Assembly (NCBI GenBank): GCA_903874585.1 | Contig: CAIQSY010000222.1 | Location: 1 to 12,214 of the forward strand | DNA length: 12,214 nucleotides | Source: an uncultured Chlorobiaceae bacterium | GTDB lineage: Bacteria > Bacteroidota > Chlorobiia > Chlorobiales > Chlorobiaceae | Direction: 5' to 3' | Part shown: positions 1 to 5,580 of the stretch, piece by piece | Numbering within the stretch: the first letter of the stretch is position 1 | How the letters are laid out: each line of letters opens with the position of its first letter | Notes under the pieces: generated by a model | Databases searched by the model: none | The model's input: the letters and a program-made list of their open reading frames with translations, nothing else | What the model was told of the DNA's origin: nothing | Made by a program: the position numbers and the translations under genes

Positions 1-14
1 ATCAAGACAAGTAA

Positions 15-152
15 ATGATTGCACTTTATGATTACCTCCATAACGTTGCACACAACGACGAAATTGATGAAGAGGTAAATATTCCTGAAGCTGAGCGAAA
101 ACGGTTTTTCCTGCATACATTGATTATTCCTTTTTTACGAGTTATGGAATGA
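15..152 (+). CDS. small hypothetical ORF, 45 aa, possibly a fragment
   Basis: An ATG-initiated frame of 45 codons begins immediately after an in-frame TAA at 12-14. The product is acidic in its first half (NDEIDEEVNIPEAE) and hydrophobic near the end (FFLHTLIIPFLRV). I do not recognise the family. The stop codon overlaps an ATG in another frame (ATGA at 149-152), the layout seen in translationally coupled genes. It lies among gene fragments, so it may be the tail of a larger broken gene rather than a functional small protein. Confidence 0.3.
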   Translation: MIALYDYLHNVAHNDEIDEEVNIPEAERKRFFLHTLIIPFLRVME

Positions 153-226
153 TCAAGATAACAACCTTTTTTCAAATCGGTGACGCTCAAAAACGTATCG
201 TAATTACTTATATTATTGAAAGTTAA
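149..226 (+). CDS. very small ORF, 25 aa, overlapping the preceding stop
   Basis: This 25-codon frame starts at an ATG that shares four bases with the stop of the 45-aa frame before it, and it ends in TAA. The product (MIKITTFFQIGD..., ending YIIES) has a protein-like composition but no family that I recognise. It may be a residue of a longer gene cut short by frameshift or deletion. The ATGA overlap is the main reason to list it; coding status is doubtful. Confidence 0.15.
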   Translation: MIKITTFFQIGDAQKRIVITYIIES

Positions 227-258
227 ATGCCGTTAATTTTCTCAACAACCGGACACCA

Positions 259-441
259 GTGATGTATGATGGAAAAGTAACCATTATGCTTGCTGAAGAT
301 TTTAAAATAACAGAAGAAAAGTTCTTAGATAGTGATATTGCATTGCCACCTAAAAAAGATCCTCTTCTTGCTACATTAGGCATGATTGATGTTCCACCAT
401 TTTCCGAGAAAATTGACGATACTCTCTATAGTTCACCATGA
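259..441 (+). CDS. small antitoxin-like protein, 60 aa
   Basis: A GTG-initiated 60-codon frame; an ATG follows as the second codon and could be the real start. The C-terminal part (DPLLATLGMIDVPPF, then IDDTLYSSP) resembles the tails of small VapB/Phd-type antitoxins that precede PIN toxins, which often end in D-x-LYG. That likeness is a family impression and not a clear match. An ATG at 438-440 overlaps the stop, as expected for a coupled toxin gene, but that frame closes after 20 codons (TGA at 501-503), where methyltransferase remnant sequence has already begun. If this was a toxin-antitoxin pair, only the antitoxin end survives. Confidence 0.35.
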   Translation: MMYDGKVTIMLAEDFKITEEKFLDSDIALPPKKDPLLATLGMIDVPPFSEKIDDTLYSSP

Positions 442-474
442 AAAGTACATTTAGCCAAAATTATTCTAGAGTAA

Positions 475-735
475 CTCACTTTCGTCATTACGAGCAAAAG
501 TGATATTGCAAAATTGTATAAATACAGTCATTATACCTTACACCGAGAGCTTGACGCAGCCGTTGATGTTTGCTACCGACGCCAATCATTTACCAATGAG
601 CTTGAACGGCTGGAGTTCCTTTTCCAACTCTACACCCGCTACACGCAACCACTCGTGCCAGCAATGGAGCAAAAGCCGAAGCGCAAGAGGAGAACAAGTA
701 AAAGCAGCTCACGCTTTTTGCACAATCAGTTGTAA
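475..735 (+). pseudogene. C-terminal fragment of MmeI/YeeA-type DNA methyltransferase
   Basis: The frame is open from just after a TAA at 472-474 and encodes about 86 residues. It contains SDIAKLYKY, then HRELDAAVDVCYRR, then ERLEFLFQLYTRYTQPL, and ends in a basic tail (KPKRKRRTSK). This pattern (LYD, then H-x-x-LD-x-AVD-x-x-Y, then R-x-x-FLF-x-LY) is the extreme C-terminus of type IIG/IIL restriction-modification methyltransferases related to MmeI and YeeA. In these, the region follows the target-recognition domain. The catalytic SAM-binding and NPPY parts, normally many hundreds of residues upstream, are absent from the window. A TTG at 514 could start a 73-residue product, but this is best read as a relic. 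Confidence 0.6.
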
Positions 736-757
736 TGGCAAGTAACCGCCATAGCTA

Positions 758-1144
758 CTACATCGCGGCTTTTTGCAAATGGGGATAATGAGCCATCAGC
801 ATGGCAAGAATATGTTCTGACGCAAGCAGAAGATGTTCTTTAACTTGCTCAAAAGCATCAAATCCATCGTAATAGGGATCGGCAATCTCCTCGCCAGAGC
901 GTTCAGCAACAAAATCCATTATGAGATGAAGTTGTGGACGATTATGAGTGGCAAGGTAACAGTCAACCTCCTCGTAGTTTTCATAATCCATCACAAAAAT
1001 CCACTCGCAAGCGTGCAAATCAACATCGCCAATGCACTGTGCTCGAAGTGCGGAGATGTCGATGTTGTGCTGCAAAAGCACCTCAGTCGCCCGATTGTCG
1101 GGAGAGGAGTTGCGATGATAAGGAACACAGTTGGTTGTATGCCA
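758..1144 (-). pseudogene. low-molecular-weight protein-tyrosine phosphatase, N-terminally truncated
   Basis: A GTG at 1081 would give 107 residues, but homologous sequence continues upstream to about 1144 (YHRNSSPDNRATEV), where an in-frame stop appears. The readable part matches the second half of LMW-PTP/arsenate-reductase-like phosphatases: SPD-x-RAT, then DISALRAQ, then WIFVMDYENYEEV, then the catalytic-acid loop DPYYDGFDAFEQV. These enzymes need an N-terminal P-loop of the form C-x5-R-S. I found none in the three minus frames between 1145 and 1260. The gene therefore retains the general acid Asp but has lost the nucleophilic Cys and should be inactive. The break lies beside another gene fragment. 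Confidence 0.72.
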
Positions 1145-1232
1145 TTAAGCAATACTGTACCTTATGCAGCCTATTGGCGGGTCAAATCCTCAGTCGAGTG
1201 CATGCCGCACGGATATAAACCTTGACATATTA

Positions 1233-1403
1233 ATTTTTAAAGCATTCCCAATGTGTGACGCGCTGCATAGCGAATTGAGCTGGTCGCACTATCGGACAAT
1301 GTTGCGAGTCGGTAACCCTGAAGCAAGGCTGTGGTACATGAATGAAGCTGCTTTGCCGTGCGCGGATCCTGTGATTTCTTGTCGGGAGACTACGGTTGAT
1401 TAG
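1233..1403 (+). pseudogene. YhcG/DUF1016 N-terminal fragment (PD-(D/E)XK nuclease family)
   Basis: The frame reads FPMCDALHSELSWSHYR, then TMLRVGNPEARLWYMNEAA. This is the characteristic helical stretch of the DUF1016 N-terminal domain (families read LSW-x-HY-x-x-LLRV, then EAR-x-x-Y-x-x-EA). Similarity stops at about 1352, where NWS-x-R-x-L-x-RQI would be expected; the remaining 16 codons to the TAG at 1401 are unrelated. Only about 40 residues survive from a protein normally around 350 long, and neither the start nor the C-terminal nuclease domain is present. YhcG-type proteins often sit beside restriction-modification genes, which fits the methyltransferase relic about 500 bp upstream. Confidence 0.6.
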
Positions 1404-2809
1404 ACGTGCTCAATTGAGGTGTGATTGGAAATTTCGGAATTGGTGGTACATAAATCAGCCTGCGAGAGATGGTGAACATTATCATTGCCGGTCAGGCGTG
1501 CAAAGTCACGAAGCTCTTCGGTGACGGCTTTGAAAAAGTTAGCGACGCGGATGGCAGATTTATCGACATCCAGACGGGAACGAAGGGCAGTATCCTGCGT
1601 GGCGATGCCGACGGGACATTTGCCGGTATTGCAGATACGGTATTGCTGACAGCCTGCCGCCATCATGGCCGCAGTCCCGACAGCAATGGCATCGGCCCCC
1701 ATTGCCAGCGCCTTGGCGAAGTCTGACGAGGTGCGCAGACCTCCGGTAATAATCAGGGAGACGGTATCAGCCCCTCTTGCATCAAGTATTTTTCTTGCTC
1801 TTGCAAGAGCGAAAATGGTTGGCACGGAGGTAGCGTTTTTGACAACCTTGGGAGAAGCGCCAGTTCCGCCTGCACGACCGTCGATAGTGATGAAATCCAC
1901 ACCCGCGTAGAGAGCGATATCGATATCTTCTTCAATATGGCCAGCCGCAAGCTTGATGCCAATCGGTTTACCCCCGGTTCTCAATCGTAAATGGGTGACC
2001 GTGGCTTTCAGATCCTCTTTTGAGCGGATATCGGGGAAGTGCGACGGGCTGATGATATCCTCTCCTTCCCGACATCCCCGGATTGCAGCGATTTCACGAG
2101 TGACCTTGCTGGCCGGAAGATGTCCTCCCATTCCAGGTTTTGCAGACTGCCCGATTTTGATTTCCACAGCATCGACCAGCTTCAGGTTCTCGTCGGTGAC
2201 ACTGTATTTGTTGGGAACATATTCAAAAATATAACGGTATGATGCCGCAAGTGATTCGGGCAGAATACCCCCTTCACCCGAGCACATGGCTGTTTTAGCC
2301 TGTGCGCTGCCTTTGGCAAGAGCGAGCTTTGCCTCTCTCGACAAGGCACCGAAGGAGATATGAGAGACAAAAACCGGAGTGTCGAGTATGAGGGGCAAGG
2401 CGGCGCCGGGACCGATCAGCGTTTGAGTGACAACCGGCTCTGTTTTGTTGAGCGGCATTTTTGCAAGCTGCGCCCCCTTAATGAGAATGTCATCCCATGA
2501 GAAGGTGGGAATCCGAGTCCGCATAGGTTCGATAATCGACGCTCCCGTCATGGCAAGGCGGTGGATATCGGCCATGTTCACCTCGAAATCGTCAGCCGGT
2601 CGTCGCCATTCCGCCAGATAATCTTCTCCCAAATCTGTTTCAGTGCCAATCGAGGTGGATACTGGCGGGTTGGATGCTGCAAGGCTGAAACTCTCTTTGC
2701 CTGAGCCGCAAACAGGGCATGTCCACTCATTAGGGAGGGCATCCCAAATGACGGATTCCTTGTTTTCATCGTAAATATAAGAGCATAGCCCACATTGCCA
2801 TTTTGCCAT
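1400..2809 (-). CDS. rubredoxin-fused glutamate synthase-like FMN/Fe-S protein (GltB2 type)
   Basis: The 469-residue product begins with a short rubredoxin domain (Cys6-x2-Cys9 and Cys31-Pro-Val-Cys34, one iron). The FMN-binding barrel of the glutamate synthase large subunit follows at about residues 90-440. Visible hallmarks are SGEGG (177-181), GQSAKPGMGGHLP (220-232), DGRAGGTGASP (310-320), ITGGLRTSSD (354-363) and the [3Fe-4S] cysteines 387, 393 and 398 (C-x5-C-x4-C). There is no N-terminal glutaminase domain and no C-terminal beta-helix, so this is the short archaeal-type form. It presumably transfers amino groups to 2-oxoglutarate or acts as a related FMN oxidoreductase, with rubredoxin delivering electrons. 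ATG at 2809 is chosen because MAKWQCGLC is the normal rubredoxin start; no clear Shine-Dalgarno is seen. The gene stands alone, and its stop overlaps the DUF1016 fragment tail. Confidence 0.88.
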   Translation of the reverse strand: MAKWQCGLCSYIYDENKESVIWDALPNEWTCPVCGSGKESFSLAASNPPVSTSIGTETDLGEDYLAEWRRPADDFEVNMADIHRLAMTGASIIEPMRTRIPTFSWDDILIKGAQLAKMPLNKTEPVVTQTLIGPGAALPLILDTPVFVSHISFGALSREAKLALAKGSAQAKTAMCSGEGGILPESLAASYRYIFEYVPNKYSVTDENLKLVDAVEIKIGQSAKPGMGGHLPASKVTREIAAIRGCREGEDIISPSHFPDIRSKEDLKATVTHLRLRTGGKPIGIKLAAGHIEEDIDIALYAGVDFITIDGRAGGTGASPKVVKNATSVPTIFALARARKILDARGADTVSLIITGGLRTSSDFAKALAMGADAIAVGTAAMMAAGCQQYRICNTGKCPVGIATQDTALRSRLDVDKSAIRVANFFKAVTEELRDFARLTGNDNVHHLSQADLCTTNSEISNHTSIEHV

Positions 2810-2868
2810 AAGAGACGGTAGATGATATGATTACTGCAAAAGACGATTAATCATCATAATAGGAATTT

Positions 2869-2889
2869 TTCCTGATTGAGTATCAGGAA
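2869..2889. promoter_or_regulatory. hairpin in the glutamate synthase leader
   Basis: TTCCTGAT and ATCAGGAA form a perfect 8-bp inverted repeat around a five-base loop, about 60-80 bases upstream of the glutamate synthase start. On neither strand is it followed directly by a clean T-run, although a run of seven T comes about ten bases later on the plus strand. It could be an operator, an mRNA leader hairpin or a weak terminator. The sequence alone does not decide between these. Confidence 0.3.
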
Positions 2890-3082
2890 GAGAGCCTTCT
2901 TTTTTTGACCACACACCAGCGCTATCAGCCCTCGAAAGAAAATCTGACAAGGTAACAGGAAAGAGACTCCTTATGCTCTTCGGCAATGCGTTATCTCACC
3001 AATCGTTTTGCACCCATGTTCACGCGTAAACTCGACGTTATTCGATTTGCTTTTCCATAAAACTCAATTTTTTTGTAAAATT

Positions 3083-3099
3083 CTTGTATTATTAACAAG
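3083..3099. promoter_or_regulatory. small palindrome, possible toxin-antitoxin operator
   Basis: CTTGT and ACAAG flank seven AT bases, about 75 bp upstream of the ATG of the HigB-type relic. HTH antitoxins of this class usually repress their own promoter at short palindromes, so the position is suitable. The arms are only five bases and the region is AT-rich, so this could be chance. Confidence 0.2.
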
Positions 3100-3172
3100 T
3101 AACGCTCTTCTACATTCCATCTAAAGGTGCTTGTCTGGTTATCATAGCAGGATGAAAATATATTAATCCAGA

Positions 3173-3292
3173 ATGATCCACGAAAACAAACCTCTGGTCT
3201 GGTTACATGGTGAAATCAAAACACCACCAATGTCACAATCAGCTCGACTTGAAACGGGTTATTTACTACGGAAATTGCAGTGTGGAGATTAA
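3173..3292 (+). pseudogene. HigB-type (Gp49/DUF891) toxin, truncated after 39 residues
   Basis: The short frame reads KPLVWLHGEIKTPPMSQSAR and then LETGYLLRKLQCGD before a TAA. This is the N-terminus of the phage Gp49-like/HigB toxin family (families read LVWLHGE-x-KTPPFS-x-x-AR-x-E-x-G-x-LLR-x-LQ-x-GE). Family members run to about 110-120 residues and carry the catalytic and ribosome-binding residues in the missing part. Only 36 bases separate this stop from the antitoxin start, so roughly 70 or more codons were deleted rather than merely interrupted by a stop. The toxin should be inactive. The antitoxin gene follows in the usual toxin-first order. Confidence 0.7.
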
Positions 3293-3328
3293 CTATTTAA
3301 ATTTGTAAACAATGGGGAAAAAAGTGCT

Positions 3329-3640
3329 ATGGAAAAGGATAAGCAAAAAAGAGTTGAAGCTGCTGGCTGGAAAATTGGAGACGTTGAAGAATTGCTCAAC
3401 CTAACGCAGGAAGAGTCCTCTCATATTGAACTCAAGCTTTCGCTAAGTCAGAATCTTCAAAAGTGGCGCCGTATGCTTAACATAACCCAGCAAGATTTTG
3501 CTCGTCTAATTAAATCAAGTCAATCTCGCGTTGCTAAAATGGAAGCAGGTGATCCATCTGTTTGTCTTGATCTGCTTGTGAGGCCTCTTCTTGCTTTGAA
3601 AACACCAAAACGGGCACTTTCATGTATGTTGCCAAAATAA
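3329..3640 (+). CDS. HigA-like XRE-family HTH antitoxin
   Basis: The 103-residue product has an N-terminal helical region with AAGWKIGDVEELLNLT and the element HIELKLSLSQNL. A helix-turn-helix of the Xre/Cro type follows at about residues 46-75 (RRMLNITQQDFARLIKSSQS, then RVAKMEAGDPSV). These are signatures of the antitoxin partners of Gp49-like HigB toxins. It would bind the toxin and repress its own operon. The final 12 residues (PKRALSCMLPK) depart from the usual end of the family, but the length is normal. The toxin gene just upstream is truncated, so this looks like an orphaned antitoxin; it could still act as a DNA-binding regulator or neutralise a related toxin encoded elsewhere. Confidence 0.78.
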   Translation: MEKDKQKRVEAAGWKIGDVEELLNLTQEESSHIELKLSLSQNLQKWRRMLNITQQDFARLIKSSQSRVAKMEAGDPSVCLDLLVRPLLALKTPKRALSCMLPK

Positions 3641-3646
3641 TTATCC

Positions 3647-3790
3647 ATGCAGCAATTGAAAGGCGCTCATGAAGCTCATGAATCAGTTGCAATTCTTTTC
3701 CTTTCTGCATTAACATTTCTCAGCGCTGCATGGGGTGGCAGGTTGTTAACTCGTGGCGTGCATCCTGCTTTTATTGCTTTTGCAGAGTAA
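3647..3790 (+). CDS. small hydrophobic ORF, 47 aa, unrecognised
   Basis: An ATG frame of 47 codons starts six bases after the antitoxin stop and in the same reading frame. The product begins with a His/Glu-rich stretch (KGAHEAHES), followed by a possible membrane helix (VAILFLSALTFLSAAWGG, about residues 14-31), and ends RGVHPAFIAFAE. I do not recognise it. It may be a fragment of a membrane protein. The neighbouring sequence is all relic-like, so function is doubtful. Confidence 0.25.
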   Translation: MQQLKGAHEAHESVAILFLSALTFLSAAWGGRLLTRGVHPAFIAFAE

Positions 3791-4173
3791 CCACATTATC
3801 TTGAATCAGATGCTGTGGTCTGCTCAATTTGTTGACCGGTAAACCTGTTCGATGTCGCCGTATTATGCGGTTTAAATAGCAAAAATGGATTAAAATTAGG
3901 GGACGCTTCAGAAAACGAATTTTAAAGTACGATAAGGATTCTTTTGTTTTGCCTCAACTGGAAATGCATGGTAAGTGTTATTGAAAGCTCCAATCGGATC
4001 ACATTCGCTAAAATGGTTACTCCCTAATTCTTTGGCTCACTTTCGGTTGATTATTTACACAATACAATTGAACCCTGTCGGAAATTTCGATGGAATAACT
4101 CGTCGCTGTTTGCCGGATAAAAATCCTTGGTTTAAAATACAGTGATTAATTCTACTCACCAAAACAATCTGCG
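3791..4173. other. intergenic region upstream of nikR
   Basis: There is no convincing gene in this 383-bp stretch. Its notable content is the 38-bp Tn3-end-like sequence at 3899-3936. The rest, up to the nikR start, is AT-rich and presumably holds the nikR promoter, although I cannot point to clear -35/-10 boxes or to a palindrome like the one after nikR. Confidence 0.5.
3899..3936 (+). repeat. Tn3-family-like 38-bp terminal repeat (solo end)
   Basis: The 38-bp segment begins GGGGACGCTTCAG, contains AAAACGAATTTT and ends GATAAG. Tn3-family terminal repeats are typically 38 bp, begin with GGGG and end with TAAG, with an ACG-x-AAA-like middle, so both length and ends agree. A diverged copy in the same orientation lies at 8279-8314, immediately before a Tn3 transposase relic. 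By convention this is a left end pointing into the nickel locus. No inverted partner was found in the window, so it would be immobile by itself. Confidence 0.5.
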
Positions 4174-4578
4174 ATGAGTGATGTCTACCGTTTCGGGGTT
4201 TCCCTTGAACAGCCCCTGATTGAGGCCTTTGATCTGCATATCAAGGCGCAACAATACAAGAGTCGATCAGAAGCAATCCGTGATTTGATTCGCGAGGAAC
4301 TTTTGCGAAAAAAATGGACGGAAGGAGGCTCTGTTGCAGGAGCAATCATCATGTCCTACGATAATCATAAGCGGGAACTGGTAAGCAAACTACTGGACAT
4401 CCAGCACGACTTCCATAATATTATCATTTCTACACAACACGTGCACCTTGACCATGATCACTGCCTTGAAGTGATTGCTGTTAAAGGAAATGCCTCTGAT
4501 GTAGAAAAGTTGTCAACAGGCTTGAAAGTTTTGGTCGGGGTCAAACATGTTAGCCTCAGCGTTTCATCTGCCGAATAA
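4174..4578 (+). CDS. nikR: nickel-responsive transcriptional regulator NikR
   Basis: The 134-residue product has the NikR architecture. An N-terminal ribbon-helix-helix DNA-binding domain spans about residues 1-50 (YRFGVSLEQPLIEAFD, then SRSEAIRDLIREEL). A C-terminal ACT-like nickel-binding and tetramerisation domain follows (residues 55-130). The high-affinity square-planar ligands are all present with the spacing of the E. coli protein: His78, His89, His91 and Cys97, corresponding to E. coli 76, 87, 89 and 95. It should bind Ni(II) and repress nickel-uptake genes. It sits directly upstream of, and co-directional with, an outer-membrane barrel and ECF transporter genes, with a strong palindrome in the 165-bp gap between them. 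Its presence is the best argument that the transporter handles nickel rather than cobalt. Confidence 0.95.
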   Translation: MSDVYRFGVSLEQPLIEAFDLHIKAQQYKSRSEAIRDLIREELLRKKWTEGGSVAGAIIMSYDNHKRELVSKLLDIQHDFHNIIISTQHVHLDHDHCLEVIAVKGNASDVEKLSTGLKVLVGVKHVSLSVSSAE

Positions 4579-4620
4579 TTCACCCGAATAAAGTTCCCAT
4601 TCATCCAATAATTTTTTTGA

Positions 4621-4659
4621 GTATTGGTAGCACAAATATTATTTTTGTGTCACCAATAT
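4621..4659. promoter_or_regulatory. candidate NikR operator (39-bp palindrome)
   Basis: Two 16-base arms, GTATTGGTAGCACAAA and TTTGTGTCACCAATAT, are inverted repeats around a 7-base AT spacer. They match at 13 of 16 positions. NikR is a tetramer with two DNA-binding domains and recognises widely separated inverted half-sites, so a long palindrome between nikR and its transport genes is what would be expected. The half-sites differ from the E. coli GTATGA motif. No T-run follows, which argues against a terminator for nikR. The position is about 85-120 bp upstream of the barrel gene start. Confidence 0.6.
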
Positions 4660-4743
4660 CGACGCGGAGATATTTCTCAGGAACTTCGATAACGGGCTTT
4701 TGTAAGCTTATTTTTTAAAATAGTTGCAAAAATCCTTACCTCA

Positions 4744-5538
4744 ATGACTAAAAAATTTTCAGCGATGCTTCTGACCTTGTTGTGGTCAGCTCCTGCTTTT
4801 GCAGCACACCCTTTGGTCACTGATGATACAGGAACTCAGGAGAGAGGGAAATTTCAGATGGAATTGAATGAAGAAAGCTCAAGAGATGAGGAAAGTGAAG
4901 CCGGTATTACAAAAAAAGAAACAGGTGGGATAATTACTGCGGTACTGACCTATGGCATAGTTGATAACGTTGACGTAATTATCGGTTTTCCTTGGCAGTG
5001 GAGTACCCAGAAGGAAGACGGCAACATGATTTCGAATGACAAAGGAATTGGTGATACATCAGTCGATGTCAAATGGAGATTTTTTGAATGTAAATCGCAT
5101 GAGCTGAACTTTGCCTTGAAACCAGGACTGACGATACCGACAGGCTATGCAGTAAAAGGGTTTGGCAACGGCAAAATTTCTGGCGGAATGATGCTGATTG
5201 CTACCAAGCAATGGGAATATGGAGCAGTGCACTGTAATGTTGGGTACACTCACAATTCATACGGAAAGTTTCATGATAATGAAACCCTGAAACAGGATAT
5301 CTGGCATGCATCACTCGCAACTGAGATTAAAATGACGGACAAGCTCCGTTCTGTTGCTGACACTGGCATTGACACTAAGAATGAGAAAACATCGGATACA
5401 AATCCTGTTTATATCCTTGGAGGCTTGATCTATAGCATTTCGGAAAACTTTGATCTTGATGTTGGTGTAAAAGCGGGGATGAACCATACAGAGAGAGACA
5501 GAACAGTTCTTGCCGGACTTACGGCGAGATTTTATTAA
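4744..5538 (+). CDS. outer-membrane beta-barrel, putative nickel/cobalt porin (phenol MetA-like)
   Basis: The 264-residue product starts with a Sec signal peptide (MTKKFSAMLLTLLWSAPAFA, probable cleavage after residue 20). The mature part opens AHPLVTDDTGTQERGKFQME and continues with alternating amphipathic strands, glycine-rich turns and a C-terminal aromatic residue (LTARFY), as in outer-membrane barrels. It resembles the transporter family related to the MetA phenol-degradation protein, in which mature proteins often begin HPL-x-TDDTGTQ-x-xGK. Substrate cannot be read from the sequence. Context suggests passage of nickel or its chelate: it lies after nikR and the candidate operator, and 42 bp before cbiM, with no obvious terminator between. 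No convincing Shine-Dalgarno precedes the ATG, which is chosen because it gives a complete signal peptide. Confidence 0.8.
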   Translation: MTKKFSAMLLTLLWSAPAFAAHPLVTDDTGTQERGKFQMELNEESSRDEESEAGITKKETGGIITAVLTYGIVDNVDVIIGFPWQWSTQKEDGNMISNDKGIGDTSVDVKWRFFECKSHELNFALKPGLTIPTGYAVKGFGNGKISGGMMLIATKQWEYGAVHCNVGYTHNSYGKFHDNETLKQDIWHASLATEIKMTDKLRSVADTGIDTKNEKTSDTNPVYILGGLIYSISENFDLDVGVKAGMNHTERDRTVLAGLTARFY

Positions 5539-5568
5539 CGGGTTCTGAATAATTCCGCAGGATTCAAC

Positions 5569-5575
5569 AAGGAGG
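5569..5575 (+). promoter_or_regulatory. strong ribosome binding site of cbiM
   Basis: AAGGAGG ends five bases before the GTG start of cbiM. It is the clearest Shine-Dalgarno in the window and fixes that start. This matters because the amino-terminal Met-His of CbiM takes part in metal binding. Confidence 0.75.
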
Positions 5576-5580
5576 AAAAA

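Larger units (their letters stand above)
2810..3172. other. AT-rich intergenic region between glutamate synthase and toxin relic
   Basis: This 363-bp stretch shows no convincing gene on either strand. It contains a perfect 8-bp inverted repeat in the glutamate synthase leader (2869-2889). Near 3083-3099 there is a small AT-rich palindrome (CTTGT, seven bases, ACAAG) upstream of the toxin-antitoxin relic. Both strands must carry promoters here, because the flanking genes diverge, but I cannot place them confidently. Confidence 0.5.

Noticed and set aside
180..210. Stretch with GACGCTCA followed by AAAACG, resembling part of a Tn3 terminal repeat
   Set aside because: It lacks the GGGG end and the TAAG end at the right spacing, so it is probably chance.
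833..1225. A 130-codon plus-strand frame opposite the phosphatase relic
   Set aside because: It is a shadow of the minus-strand phosphatase sequence, whose motifs (the DPY loop and others) are clear. The plus-strand product is not protein-like.
1469..2621. Several plus-strand frames of 60-95 codons within the glutamate synthase gene
   Set aside because: All are antisense shadows of the intact rubredoxin-glutamate synthase reading frame.
4621..4659. Rho-independent terminator of nikR
   Set aside because: The stem is AT-rich and is followed by GC-containing sequence, not a T-run. The palindromic arms and position suit an operator better.
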